A stretch of 64,000 nucleotides of DNA from Polaribacter sp. (lineage in GTDB: Bacteria > Bacteroidota > Bacteroidia > Flavobacteriales > Flavobacteriaceae), in NCBI GenBank assembly GCA_020740485.1, contig DYMN01000007.1, positions 24,570 through 88,569 on the forward strand, written 5' to 3'. Below, piece by piece: positions 1 to 9,159 of this stretch. Position 1 is the first letter of the stretch; each line of letters starts with the position of its first letter. The notes below the pieces were generated by a model. The model saw only the letters and a list, made by a program, of their open reading frames with translations. It was not told the origin of the DNA and did no database searches. The position numbers were made by a program, and so were the translations under genes.

Positions 1-360
1 TTTGTTTACAAAAGCGCTAATGCCGTGTTCATGGCTAAAAACCATAGCAGTATCAAAAGCGTCGTCTAAAGCCATAATCGTTTTGGCTAAATAACCGTCG
101 CTAAAACTATACAATGATTTTTTTATAAAAAGGTGACTGACCGGAAATTTAAGCGATTCAGCAAAAATGATAGCTGTATGCAATGCTCTGATGGCAAAAC
201 TGGTAATGATGATATCCGGTTTACTTATTTTCTGAGCCAGATTTTGAGAAATAAAATGAGCATCTTCAATACCGCGCTGTTTTAGGGGTCTGTCAAAATC
301 TTCAATACCTTCGCAATCCCAAGAAGATTTTGCGTGTCGGACTATGTAAACGGTTTTCAT
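1..360 (-). CDS. SixA-like histidine phosphatase (partial, C-terminus cut by window edge)
   Basis: Reading the minus strand from the ATG at 360 gives an open frame of 120 codons that runs off the left edge of the window. It opens with MKTVYIVRHAKSSW, the RHG-type motif of the histidine phosphatase superfamily, whose histidine is phosphorylated in catalysis. A second conserved stretch, SFAIRALHTA, matches the arginine-containing motif that follows in SixA-type enzymes. SixA proteins remove phosphate from phosphohistidine on HPt domains; the substrate here is not known. The last visible part, FSHEHGISAFV, fits the region of the second catalytic histidine. It is a single gene with no visible partner, about 60 bp upstream of the divergent-free end of the next minus-strand gene. 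Confidence 0.85.
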   Translation of the reverse strand, partial: MKTVYIVRHAKSSWDCEGIEDFDRPLKQRGIEDAHFISQNLAQKISKPDIIITSFAIRALHTAIIFAESLKFPVSHLFIKKSLYSFSDGYLAKTIMALDDAFDTAMVFSHEHGISAFVNK

Positions 361-419
361 GGGTTGGTGGTCATTGGTCTTTAGTTTGTAATGTACAAAA
401 ATTTGGAGTTTTGTCTCAA

Positions 420-1358
420 TTAATGATAATGAAAATCAACTAATTCAACTTCAAAAACCAAAGTAGCATCGGGAGGAATAACGCCACCCGCTCCACGAGA
501 ACCGTAAGCAAGGTGTCCCGGAATTACAAATTTTGCTTTGTCACCCACTTTAAGTAGTTGAATCCCTTCGTCCCAGCCGGCTATCACGTGACCCATTCCA
601 ACAGGAAAATCGATAGGCTCTTTTCTTGCATAGGATGAATCGAAAACGGTGCCGTCTAAAAACATTCCGGTGTAGTGAACAGAAACGTGTGCTCCTTTTT
701 TAGGGGTGTCGCCACTACCTTCTTGTGTTATCTTATAAAGTAAGCCACTTGGGGTTTGTATCATCCCATCGGTTTGTTTTTTTATTGCAGCTTGAGCAGC
801 TTCTTTTTGTTCAGCTATTCTCTTTTCGCCTTCTGTGTTGAATTTTTGAAAAGCGGCATAAGCGTCAAATTGATCTGCTTCAGTTCCTATTCTGATTATT
901 TCGATGTTTTCAATTTTATCTCCTTGTTTTATGCTATCTACTACATCTTGCCCTTCTACTACGTAACCAAAAACGGTGTGTTTCCCGTCTAACCAAGGCG
1001 TAGCCACATGCGTAATAAAAAATTGACTTCCATTGGTGTTAGGTCCTGAATTAGCCATAGATAAAATACCTGGACTGTCGTGTTTGAGTTCAGGATGAAA
1101 TTCATCGTCAAATTTATATCCTGCATCTCCTGTGCCTGCTCCGAACGGACAACCGCCTTGAATCATAAAATCCGGAATGACTCTGTGGAAATTGAGACCA
1201 TTATAATAAGGAGTATTTTCGGGTTTTTTATTGTTAGGCATTTTACCTTCAGCCAAAGCTACAAAGTTGCCAACTGTTCCTGGCGTTTTATCAAAAGTGA
1301 ATTGAAGTAAAATAGTACCACTTGTGGTAGTGATTTTTGCATATAAACCGTTTTGCAT
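420..1358 (-). CDS. bifunctional peptidyl-prolyl isomerase (cyclophilin-FKBP fusion)
   Basis: A 312-residue protein that joins two unrelated prolyl isomerases. Residues 1-160 are a cyclophilin domain with [21 protein letters not shown] and [10 protein letters not shown], the usual active-site segments. A charged helical linker of about 35 residues follows, then an FKBP domain (about 200-312) with [23 protein letters not shown] and [12 protein letters not shown]. Both active sites look complete. There is no signal peptide, so it should act in the cytoplasm in protein folding. The frame is open up to a TTG at 1382, but the ATG at 1358 (MQNGLYAKI) begins exactly at the first cyclophilin strand and is preferred. 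Fusions of this kind are known from Bacteroidota and some protists; here it is a single-gene unit. Confidence 0.9.
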   Translation of the reverse strand: MQNGLYAKITTTSGTILLQFTFDKTPGTVGNFVALAEGKMPNNKKPENTPYYNGLNFHRVIPDFMIQGGCPFGAGTGDAGYKFDDEFHPELKHDSPGILSMANSGPNTNGSQFFITHVATPWLDGKHTVFGYVVEGQDVVDSIKQGDKIENIEIIRIGTEADQFDAYAAFQKFNTEGEKRIAEQKEAAQAAIKKQTDGMIQTPSGLLYKITQEGSGDTPKKGAHVSVHYTGMFLDGTVFDSSYARKEPIDFPVGMGHVIAGWDEGIQLLKVGDKAKFVIPGHLAYGSRGAGGVIPPDATLVFEVELVDFHYH

Positions 1359-1556
1359 GATTTGTTTTTTAAATGTTTGCAAATTTAATTATTGATTTGG
1401 ATTAATCAAAATCATTTTTTAGAAGTTATTGACAAAAACGGTTGAGGCGTTTTTTTATCATCCGATAACTTGGCGTCATGCTTCGAATTTTAACTATCCA
1501 AAAATTTTTTATATCAAAATGAAACATTATTCCTACTTTCGCAAACTGTTAAAATT

Positions 1557-2915
1557 ATGAATTTAAAAAAATATACTTCAGAATTTAAAACCAATTTGAA
1601 ATTGGCTACACCCGTTGTTTTGGGCTCTTTAGGGCACATGTTAGTGGGTTTGGCAGATGATATGATGGTGGGTGTAATTGGTCCTGTGGAATTAGCAGCT
1701 ACTTCGCTGGGCAATTCATTGGTATTTATCGCTATTTCTATCGGATTAGGTTTTTCATTTGCATTAACACCTTTGGTATCAGAAGCAGACGGAGAAAGTG
1801 ATTTTGAAAAAGGGAGGAAACTCTATCATCACAGTTTGGTCCTCAATATCATTATTGGGATTGTGATGTTTGGACTTTTGTTAGTAGCAAAGCCTATATT
1901 GTATCAGCTCAAACAATCGGAAGAAGTGGTGGTGTTAGCTATTCCTTATTTTAAAATAGTAGCGCTGTCTATGATTCCGATGATGTTGTTTCAAAGTATG
2001 AAACAATTTGCCGATGGCATGTCTCGCACAAAACACGCAGCAAAAGCCATCATTATATCCAATGTGATTAATGTAGTCATCAATGCTTTTTTGATTTATG
2101 GAATATGGTTTTTCCCGAGAATGGGTATAGTAGGAGCCGCTTATGGTACTTTCTTTTCAAGGATAGGTTTGCTTTTTGTGATGATGTATTTTATGAAAAG
2201 AGACGATAAGTTAAAACCTTATCTAACTAAATTTACCAAAGACGAATTTGAAAAATCCATTTTTAAAAAATTACTTAATTTGGGTTTCCCCACAGCCCTT
2301 CAAATCTTGTTTGAAGTAGGTGTATTCGTAGCCGCCGTATTTTTAGCAGGAGTTTTAGGCGCTTTTCCACAAGCTGCCAATCAAATAGCGATGAAATTAG
2401 CATCAACTACTTTTATGGTGGCTGTAGGAGTAGGGGTAGCTACCACGGTAAGAATAGGCAATCAAAAGGGAATGGGCGATTATATCAATTTGAGAAGAAT
2501 TGCCTTTTCCAATCATATACTCATCACTTTAATAATGGGTGTATTTGCAATTTTATTCTTACTTTTGAATCATATTTTACCTTGGGGTTTCACGCAAAAT
2601 AAGGAAGTGGTTGATTTAGCGGCAAATTTACTGATTATCGCTGCTTTTTTTCAAATGTCGGATGGGTTGCAAGCTGTGTTATTGGCTTCCTTACGAGGTA
2701 TTCAAGATGTGTGGATTCCGTCTGTACTTACTTTTATTGCTTATTGGGTCATTGGTTTTCCAGTAAGCTATTATTTAGGATTACAAACCGATTTAAAAAC
2801 AACAGGAATTTGGATAGGATTATCTTTAGGACTCACAAGTTCAGCAATTATGTTATTTTTGCGTTTTAATTATCAAACTAAAAAATTAATACAACAAAAT
2901 CATGGAACTACCTAA
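1557..2915 (+). CDS. MATE family efflux transporter
   Basis: A 452-residue membrane protein with about twelve hydrophobic segments and the MATE/NorM pattern of two homologous halves: the N-terminal half contains GSLGHMLVGLADDMMVG and PLVSEADGE, the second half GFPTALQILFEVGVF and AANQIAMKLAS. Members export cationic drugs or metabolites in exchange for sodium or protons; the substrate cannot be read from the sequence. It is the first gene of a probable three-gene unit: its end overlaps the next small gene by 14 bp, and an MsbA-like exporter follows 38 bp later. A near-consensus -7 box (TACTTTCG) lies about 17 bp before the ATG. Confidence 0.93.
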   Translation: MNLKKYTSEFKTNLKLATPVVLGSLGHMLVGLADDMMVGVIGPVELAATSLGNSLVFIAISIGLGFSFALTPLVSEADGESDFEKGRKLYHHSLVLNIIIGIVMFGLLLVAKPILYQLKQSEEVVVLAIPYFKIVALSMIPMMLFQSMKQFADGMSRTKHAAKAIIISNVINVVINAFLIYGIWFFPRMGIVGAAYGTFFSRIGLLFVMMYFMKRDDKLKPYLTKFTKDEFEKSIFKKLLNLGFPTALQILFEVGVFVAAVFLAGVLGAFPQAANQIAMKLASTTFMVAVGVGVATTVRIGNQKGMGDYINLRRIAFSNHILITLIMGVFAILFLLLNHILPWGFTQNKEVVDLAANLLIIAAFFQMSDGLQAVLLASLRGIQDVWIPSVLTFIAYWVIGFPVSYYLGLQTDLKTTGIWIGLSLGLTSSAIMLFLRFNYQTKKLIQQNHGTT

Positions 2916-3132
2916 ATTTATAATGGGCGATCACGCTGATTTACAAGACGAAATTTTAGTTATTCACACTGAATTTCCAAGATTTATCATAAATTTAGTC
3001 AATGACCAAGTTTATTGGATGGAAGATATAGCCGATGAAGAAGAAGACCAATTAGCCGAAGAAATGGCAAAACTTATAGAGCAAGCAGGTATTTTTTACG
3101 ATGAACAAGTGAAAAGATATGAGGAAGATTAA
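2902..3132 (+). CDS. small acidic protein of unknown function
   Basis: A 76-residue protein very rich in Asp and Glu (for example DIADEEEDQLAEEM), without signal peptide or membrane segment. It starts inside the last codons of the MATE gene (14-bp overlap), which strongly suggests translational coupling and a real gene. I do not recognise a named family. Position between two transporters and the absence of export signals suggest a cytoplasmic accessory or an unrelated housekeeping role; neither can be chosen from the sequence. Confidence 0.75.
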   Translation: MELPKFIMGDHADLQDEILVIHTEFPRFIINLVNDQVYWMEDIADEEEDQLAEEMAKLIEQAGIFYDEQVKRYEED

Positions 3133-3170
3133 TTTTTGAATTGTCTTGAGTTACTATAACCACAACAAAA

Positions 3171-5018
3171 ATGTTTGACCAGAACTTTAAAAAAATTATT
3201 CCATTTATTTTACCGTATAAATGGACTGCTTTTTGGAATATTTTTTTCAATATCCTTTATTCCTTATTCAGCACACTTTCGTTTATCGCTATGATTCCGA
3301 TGTTGGAAGTGCTTTTTGATGAATCTAAAAGCAATACTCCCAAGCCTGTCTTCGAAGGATTAGGGAGCATTACTCACTTTTTGAAAGATTACTTGTATTA
3401 TTATTTACAAGAATTGCAGATAAATAATGGGCCACAATCTGCATTACTCTTAGCAGTTGTCTTAGTCATCATAACATTTTTTTTAAAGAATCTATTCAAT
3501 TTTTTTGCTTCTAACCATTTGATAAAATTAAGAAATGGGGTACTCAGAGATTTGAGGATGAATATGTTTAATCAAATCGTTACTTTGCCTATTTCCTATT
3601 TTACAGAAAGGAGAAAAGGCGATTTGATGGCGCGTATGCTGGGTGATTTAGGAGAAGTGCAACATTCTTTCTTTTTGATTTTAGAACTCATCGTCAAAGA
3701 ACCGCTTACCATTATCTTTTCTGTAGTGGCTATGCTATCCATAAGTGTTAAATTAACCTTATTTGTTTTCATTTTTATACCTATTTCAGGTTATATCATT
3801 TCAAAAATTGGAAAATCGCTAAAAGCTAATTCAATCAAATTGCAAGAAGAATCCGGAAAGATGATTTCAGTTACCGAAGAAACTTTATCGGGAATGAAAA
3901 TCGTTAAAAGTTACAATGCTGAAGATTTTTTTTCAAAGAAATTTGGTCAAACTACGGATTTTATCTATCATATGTCTAACAAAATTGGCGTAAAATACAA
4001 TTTATCTTCGCCTTTAAGTGAATTTTTGGGTGTTATAGCTATTTCGGTGTTACTTTGGTATGGCGGTAAAATGGTTTTGGTCGATAAAAATTCTATGGGA
4101 GCACCCTTGTTAAAAGGAGCAGAATTTATAGTGTATATGGGGTTGGCTTATAATATTCTCACTCCTGCAAAAGCGATATCAAGAGCATCCTTTATGGTGA
4201 AAAACGGATTAGCGGCAGCACAAAGAGTATTTGAAGTTTTAGAGGTGAAAAATGATATTGTAGAACCTAAAAATGCTATTAAAAAAGAGGATTTTAATAA
4301 AGAATTACAAATAAAAAATGTAACTTTTAGTTACAAATCGGCAGAAGTGCTCACTAACTTTTCGATGAACGTTGAAAAAGGAAAAATGCTTGCTTTAGTG
4401 GGTCAATCCGGTAGTGGGAAAAGCACTATTGCTAATTTATTACTGCGTTTTTATGATACGCAGCAAGGTGAAATATTGATTGACGGAATTAACATTAAAG
4501 AATTAAATACAAAATCGTACAGAGATCTTATTGGTTATGTTTCTCAAGAATCTATCTTATTCAATGATACCATCAAAGGAAATTTACTCATAGGGAATCC
4601 TGAAGCTACGGATGAAGAGATTATTGAAGCGCTTAAGGTTGCCAATGCTTATGAATTTGTTGAAAAATTACCGGAAGGGATTGACACCAATATTGGAGAT
4701 GCCGGAGGTAAACTTTCCGGCGGTCAGCGTCAAAGGCTTTCTATAGCTCGTGCTGTGCTTAAAAACACGCCTATTTTGATTTTAGATGAAGCTACTTCTG
4801 CTCTTGATACAGAGTCAGAGAGATTGGTTCAAAAAGCCTTAGAAAATATGATGGAAAACCGTACTTCTATCGTCATAGCTCACCGACTTTCTACCATACA
4901 AAAAGCGGATACTATTTTAGTAATGAAGAACGGAAAAGTGGTAGAGCAAGGCAATCATCAAGAATTGGTTGCTATAAATGGGACTTATAAGAAATTAGTG
5001 GAAATGCAAGAGATTTAG
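3171..5018 (+). CDS. ABC exporter, fused permease-ATPase (MsbA-like)
   Basis: A 615-residue half-transporter. Residues about 20-330 carry six membrane segments; the ATPase domain follows with Walker A LVGQSGSGKST, Q-loop YVSQESILFND, signature LSGGQRQRLSIARA, Walker B ILILDEATSALD and H-loop VIAHRLST, all intact. Such homodimers flip lipid A-core, lipids or drugs across the inner membrane; MsbA is the closest well-known member, but the exact substrate is an inference. It is preceded by the MATE and small acidic genes in the same direction with 38 bp between, so an operon is likely. Confidence 0.92.
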   Translation: MFDQNFKKIIPFILPYKWTAFWNIFFNILYSLFSTLSFIAMIPMLEVLFDESKSNTPKPVFEGLGSITHFLKDYLYYYLQELQINNGPQSALLLAVVLVIITFFLKNLFNFFASNHLIKLRNGVLRDLRMNMFNQIVTLPISYFTERRKGDLMARMLGDLGEVQHSFFLILELIVKEPLTIIFSVVAMLSISVKLTLFVFIFIPISGYIISKIGKSLKANSIKLQEESGKMISVTEETLSGMKIVKSYNAEDFFSKKFGQTTDFIYHMSNKIGVKYNLSSPLSEFLGVIAISVLLWYGGKMVLVDKNSMGAPLLKGAEFIVYMGLAYNILTPAKAISRASFMVKNGLAAAQRVFEVLEVKNDIVEPKNAIKKEDFNKELQIKNVTFSYKSAEVLTNFSMNVEKGKMLALVGQSGSGKSTIANLLLRFYDTQQGEILIDGINIKELNTKSYRDLIGYVSQESILFNDTIKGNLLIGNPEATDEEIIEALKVANAYEFVEKLPEGIDTNIGDAGGKLSGGQRQRLSIARAVLKNTPILILDEATSALDTESERLVQKALENMMENRTSIVIAHRLSTIQKADTILVMKNGKVVEQGNHQELVAINGTYKKLVEMQEI

Positions 5019-5212
5019 TTTGTGCGGTTTACCTTTTTTTTAAGGTGCTATCATAAAATCTACCTTGCCGATAGGTGTGCATCTTTACTTCTTCTTAAAC
5101 TTTTTTGAAAACAATATGTTGATTAATAAAATTTTAATTCTAAATATTACACAACTTAAATAAAAAGTAAAATTATTCTAACAAAAACACTTTAATTTTA
5201 AGTTTTAGATAC

Positions 5213-5220
5213 TAATTTTG
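5213..5220 (+). promoter_or_regulatory. -7 promoter box before mvaD
   Basis: TAATTTTG matches the Bacteroidota -7 consensus TAnnTTTG. It ends 17 bp before the TTG start of the diphosphomevalonate decarboxylase gene. No clear TTTG -33 element is seen at the right distance, so this is a moderate call. Confidence 0.5.
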
Positions 5221-5237
5221 CTAAAAACAATCGTATT

Positions 5238-6299
5238 TTGGATGCACAGAACCTTATTTTCAACAAAACGTATAAGCAGATAGAAGGGCAATTTATTGCT
5301 AAGGCGCCAAGTAATATAGCCTTAATTAAATATTGGGGCAAAACCCATCCGCAATTACCTAAAAATGCTTCTTTCAGCTTTAGTTTATCTGCCAGTTATA
5401 CCGAAACAAAACTTGTTTTTTTCCCTAAAAAGGAAACTATAAATTACGATTTTGATGTTTTTCTCGATGGGGTTAAAAAAGATGATTTCAAGCCCAAAAT
5501 TCAAAATTTTTTTGAAAGTGTAGCTGAATATATCCCTTTTATTCAGTCTTTTAGATTTGAAATTTACACGCATAATTCGTTTCCGCACAGCAGTGGCATT
5601 GCTTCTTCTGCCAGTAGTTTTGCTGCACTATCGCTTTGTTTGATGCAAATGGAAAGGTCGTTTACCCCAGAAATGTCCGATGCTTATTTCTATCAAAAAG
5701 CAGCATTTTTAGCTCGTTTAGGATCGGGAAGTGCTACCCGCAGTGTTAAAGGAAGTATGGTTTTGTGGGGAAAACATCCGGATTTTGAAGGTAGTTCGGA
5801 TTTATACGGTATCGAATTTTCAAAAGTCATTCATCCTGTTTTTCACGATTTCCAAGATACTATTTTATTGGTTGATAAAGGGCAGAAAAAAGTGTCAAGT
5901 TCAGTAGGTCATAATTTGATGAACGGACATCCATTTGCTGAAAATAGATTTCAACAAGCCAATCTAAATTTAGTTTCGCTAATTAAAGCAATGAAAGAGG
6001 GTAACTTGTCTGAATTTATCCAAATCGTTGAAACTGAAGCTTTGAGTTTGCATGCCATGATGATGACGGCAAACCCCTATTTTATATTGATGCAACCCAA
6101 TACATTGGCTATCATTAAGCAGATTTGGGAATTTAGAAATGATACTAATACGTCTGTTTGTTTTACGTTAGACGCAGGTGCAAATGTGCACTTACTATAT
6201 CCTAAAAGTGAAACTGATAAGGTTATAAAATTTATTGATAATAAATTAAGTAAGTTTTGTGAAAATAATCAGTACATTTGTGACGAAGTTGGAATTTGA
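5238..6299 (+). CDS. mvaD: diphosphomevalonate decarboxylase
   Basis: A 353-residue GHMP-superfamily enzyme that turns mevalonate 5-diphosphate into isopentenyl diphosphate, the last step of the mevalonate pathway. The N-terminal APSNIALIKYWGKT is the diagnostic motif of this decarboxylase, and HSSGIASSASSFAALS is the ATP-binding loop; SGSATRS follows as in the family. The frame has no suitable ATG near the start; TTG at 5238 gives the expected length, and upstream in-frame extension is not supported by the promoter position. A GHMP kinase gene lies 46 bp downstream and a UbiA gene after that, so this is an isoprenoid gene cluster. Confidence 0.93.
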   Translation: MDAQNLIFNKTYKQIEGQFIAKAPSNIALIKYWGKTHPQLPKNASFSFSLSASYTETKLVFFPKKETINYDFDVFLDGVKKDDFKPKIQNFFESVAEYIPFIQSFRFEIYTHNSFPHSSGIASSASSFAALSLCLMQMERSFTPEMSDAYFYQKAAFLARLGSGSATRSVKGSMVLWGKHPDFEGSSDLYGIEFSKVIHPVFHDFQDTILLVDKGQKKVSSSVGHNLMNGHPFAENRFQQANLNLVSLIKAMKEGNLSEFIQIVETEALSLHAMMMTANPYFILMQPNTLAIIKQIWEFRNDTNTSVCFTLDAGANVHLLYPKSETDKVIKFIDNKLSKFCENNQYICDEVGI

Positions 6300-6345
6300 G
6301 GATTGATTAATTAAAAATTAGCAGTTTGTAAATCGTAATACTAAA

Positions 6346-7272
6346 ATGAAAAGTCCTTTATTTTACGCAAAAATTTTACTTTTCGGGGAATATGGAATCA
6401 TAAAAGACTCCAAAGGACTGGCAATTCCCTATAATTCATACATGGGTTCTTTGCTTAAATCTGACAAATTGGACGAGCAACAGAAAGAATCTAACAAAAG
6501 TTTAAAATCTTTTTATACCTATTTAAAAAAACTTCCTAATGAAGAAATCAATTTAAGGTGGGATGAGTTTGAAAATGACTTAAGTAAAGGAATGTATTTT
6601 GATTCTAGTATTCCACAAGGATATGGCGTAGGAAGTTCGGGGGCATTGGTTGCTGCAATTTATGATAAATATGCAAATGATAAAATTACAGTTCTAGAAA
6701 ATTTGACGCGCAATAAGCTTTTGAAATTGAAAACGACTTTTGGGCTTATGGAATCGTATTTTCACGGAACCAGTTCAGGTTTAGACCCACTGAACAGTTA
6801 TTTAAGTTTACCTATCCTAATCCATTCAAAAACGGATTTAGAAGCCACCGGAATACCATCTCAAAAACAAGGAAAAGGAGCTGTGTTTTTAATTGACTCT
6901 GAGCAAGTGGGTGAAACTGCACCGATGATTGAGATTTTTATGGAGAAAATGAAAAATGAAGGTTTCAGAAATATGCTGAAAAATGAATTTGCAAAATACA
7001 CCGATGCTAGCATTCATGATTTCTTGAATGGAGATCTAAAATCTATGATTAAGAATGTAAAACCGCTTTCTAAATTGGTTCTCAATCATTTTAAACCTAT
7101 GATACCAAAAAATATGCAGGGTATTTGGCAAAAGGGATTGGAAACAGATGATTATTATTTGAAATTGTGCGGTTCAGGAGGAGGAGGTTATTTTTTAGGG
7201 TTTACAGAAGATTTTGAAAAAACTCAATCTCTTTTGAATAATTATAAATTAGAACTCGTTTACCAGTTTTAA
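6346..7272 (+). CDS. mevalonate kinase-like GHMP kinase
   Basis: A 308-residue GHMP kinase. The start AKILLFGEYGII corresponds to the N-terminal substrate-binding motif of mevalonate kinases, PQGYGVGSSGALVAAI is the ATP-binding motif 2, GTSSGLDPLNSYLS holds the catalytic aspartate region, and CGSGGGGYFLGFT is motif 3. Within the mevalonate pathway it most probably phosphorylates mevalonate; phosphomevalonate kinase is a less likely alternative because of the short length and the FGEY motif. It lies directly after mvaD (46-bp gap), same strand. Confidence 0.85.
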   Translation: MKSPLFYAKILLFGEYGIIKDSKGLAIPYNSYMGSLLKSDKLDEQQKESNKSLKSFYTYLKKLPNEEINLRWDEFENDLSKGMYFDSSIPQGYGVGSSGALVAAIYDKYANDKITVLENLTRNKLLKLKTTFGLMESYFHGTSSGLDPLNSYLSLPILIHSKTDLEATGIPSQKQGKGAVFLIDSEQVGETAPMIEIFMEKMKNEGFRNMLKNEFAKYTDASIHDFLNGDLKSMIKNVKPLSKLVLNHFKPMIPKNMQGIWQKGLETDDYYLKLCGSGGGGYFLGFTEDFEKTQSLLNNYKLELVYQF

Positions 7273-7386
7273 TTGATTTTTCCATTTAAAATCAATCGTA
7301 TAATCTTAAATTTTCCGATTTAAGTATTTAATTTGATGTTGCTTAATTTGGAAATTAAAGTAATAATATTTTGATTTTTTTTACAA

Positions 7387-8325
7387 TTGGATTTATTAGA
7401 GCAAGCCATATTAAACAAAAAAAAACAAGCTCCTTTTTACTACAAATTCTTTAGTCTTTTGTCAGTAGTTAGGGTTTATAACCTTGTGATCGTTTTTTTA
7501 GCTCAATTTTTATCAGCTATATTCGTTTTTGCCCCTAAAAAAACATTAAGACAAGTTGTATTTGATTACAAATTGTGGGCTTTAATGTTGGGCACCTCAT
7601 CTGTAATTGCTGCCGGTTATATCATTAATCATTTTTACGATACCGGTAAAGATGCTGTAAATCGTCCTATTAAAAACAGAATTGATACTTTTATAAGCCA
7701 GAAAACCAAACTAAAAAGTTATTTTTTACTCAATTTCATAGGTTTTGGATTAGGATTTTTCGTTTCTTGGCGTGCAGCATTATTTTTTGGAGTTTACATC
7801 TTTCTTATTTGGTTTTATTCTCACAAACTAAAAAAATATCCTTTGACCGGATTGTTTAGTGGCGCATTCTTGAGTATTTTACCTTTTTTTGCGATATTCG
7901 CCTTTTATAAAAATTACTCGGAGATTATAATTATTCAAGCATCCTATCTTTTTTTCTTATTGTTGATAAAAGAGTTATTAAAAGATTTGGAAAATTTAAA
8001 AGGAGATATGCTTTTTAATTATCAGACTATTGTTATTAAATATGGTGAACATTTTACTCGAATGCTCATTGTATTAATCGTTATTCTAAGTTTTTTACCC
8101 ATATATTTTATTTTAAAATATCCTGAAGTGGGCTATATGAAATATTATTTTGTTTTTGCAGTTTTTGGGCTTTCAATGATTGCTTTATTAATTTGGTTTA
8201 GCAGAACTCAAAAACGATATTTACAATTGTATAATTTATTGAGAATCATTATTATAACAGGAGTATTTAGTTTGATACTCATTGATAAATCAGTAATAAT
8301 TGACAGAATACTGATGCACTTGTAG
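7387..8325 (+). CDS. UbiA family prenyltransferase
   Basis: A 312-residue membrane protein with eight or nine hydrophobic helices. The first aspartate-rich motif is seen as INHFYDTGKDAVNRP (N-x3-D-x3-D pattern) and the second as KDLENLKGD, both needed for Mg-diphosphate binding in UbiA enzymes. Homologues next to mevalonate genes in flavobacteria are usually annotated as geranylgeranylglycerol-phosphate geranylgeranyltransferase, but the acceptor cannot be decided here; a quinone or other aromatic acceptor is possible. Start is TTG at 7387; no ATG lies near. The gene is 114 bp after the GHMP kinase and probably uses isoprenyl diphosphate made by its neighbours. Confidence 0.85.
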   Translation: MDLLEQAILNKKKQAPFYYKFFSLLSVVRVYNLVIVFLAQFLSAIFVFAPKKTLRQVVFDYKLWALMLGTSSVIAAGYIINHFYDTGKDAVNRPIKNRIDTFISQKTKLKSYFLLNFIGFGLGFFVSWRAALFFGVYIFLIWFYSHKLKKYPLTGLFSGAFLSILPFFAIFAFYKNYSEIIIIQASYLFFLLLIKELLKDLENLKGDMLFNYQTIVIKYGEHFTRMLIVLIVILSFLPIYFILKYPEVGYMKYYFVFAVFGLSMIALLIWFSRTQKRYLQLYNLLRIIIITGVFSLILIDKSVIIDRILMHL

Positions 8326-8344
8326 TATTTTTATGAAAATTAGC

Positions 8345-8375
8345 TTTGATTTTTTCTTAAAATTTCGTAATTTTG
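8345..8375 (+). promoter_or_regulatory. promoter of the TerB-like gene
   Basis: TTTG at 8345-8348 and TAATTTTG at 8368-8375 are separated by 19 bp, a full match to the Bacteroidota promoter pattern. The start codon at 8485 is more than 100 bp downstream, giving an unusually long leader that contains a short GC-richer stretch (about 8447-8470). Confidence 0.65.
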
Positions 8376-8484
8376 TTAAGCAAATGGAACTTTTTAAGCT
8401 TTGTTGTTGTTAAATTTAAAGTATTTGTAATTTTTAAGTATAAATCTGCTCCGCTGATAAGGCGGGCTTCAAATTTTTACAACT

Positions 8485-8925
8485 ATGTCATTATTGGATC
8501 TATTTACAAGCGGTGAACACAAAAAAGCCAAAACATATTTTGCTGCATTAGTTAAATTGGCATTTGCTGATGGTGTGTTAGAGCCTTCAGAGTTGAAATT
8601 TTTACAAAAAATGTCTATTAAATTAGGAATTGAAGATGCTGAGTTTAGTAAAATATTAAAAAATCCGGATCATTACCCTTTAGATCCTCCATTGGATTAT
8701 AACGATAGAATAGAACAATTATATCATTTTACTGCTATGATATTTGCGAGTCACGAAGTAACAATCAAAGAAGAAAAAGTGATTGAGAAATTAGCAATAG
8801 GATTAGGTTTTCCTGTGAAAAACGCAAAAAGAGTAACACATAAAGCCGTTGAATTATTACATAATAAGGTGAGTTTTGAAACTTTTTCAAGAGAAATAAA
8901 AGAAGTTAATGATATATTTTCTTAG
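8485..8925 (+). CDS. TerB-like domain protein
   Basis: A 146-residue all-helical protein without signal peptide. AALVKLAFADGVLEPSE followed by FLQKMSIKLGI, and the second half ATIKEEKVIEKLAIGLGF-like stretch, give the two-fold acidic helix pattern of the TerB superfamily (DUF-type tellurite resistance TerB domains, which bind divalent metals). Function in flavobacteria is unknown; there are no other ter genes nearby, so tellurite resistance itself is not implied. The gene stands alone behind its own promoter. Confidence 0.75.
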   Translation: MSLLDLFTSGEHKKAKTYFAALVKLAFADGVLEPSELKFLQKMSIKLGIEDAEFSKILKNPDHYPLDPPLDYNDRIEQLYHFTAMIFASHEVTIKEEKVIEKLAIGLGFPVKNAKRVTHKAVELLHNKVSFETFSREIKEVNDIFS

Positions 8926-9123
8926 TTTTCAGACTGGGCGATTTTAATTTATTCATCTGCAGATAATATCATAAGGTTAATAACCTGAATGATAAATCAT
9001 AAGAGTTTCAAACCATTTTTAGAGAAATCAAAAAGTTTAAATGACTTTAAATTTCATAAACCATAAAATTGCATTTAAAACTTGAATCAAATCTATCCGT
9101 TTTTAAGTTTTTGATTAACAGAA

Positions 9124-9152
9124 TTTGTCATTTAATTTTTTTTCTACCTTTG
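9124..9152 (+). promoter_or_regulatory. promoter of the YjjG-type gene, very close to the ATG
   Basis: TTTG at 9124-9127 and TACCTTTG at 9145-9152 with 17 bp between. Only 7 bp separate the -7 box from the ATG at 9160, so the transcript should start at or just before the start codon. Confidence 0.65.
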
Positions 9153-9159
9153 TCGCCTC

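Noticed and set aside
8485..8925. Tellurite resistance locus
   Set aside because: Only a TerB-like fold is seen; no terC, terD or terZ neighbours.
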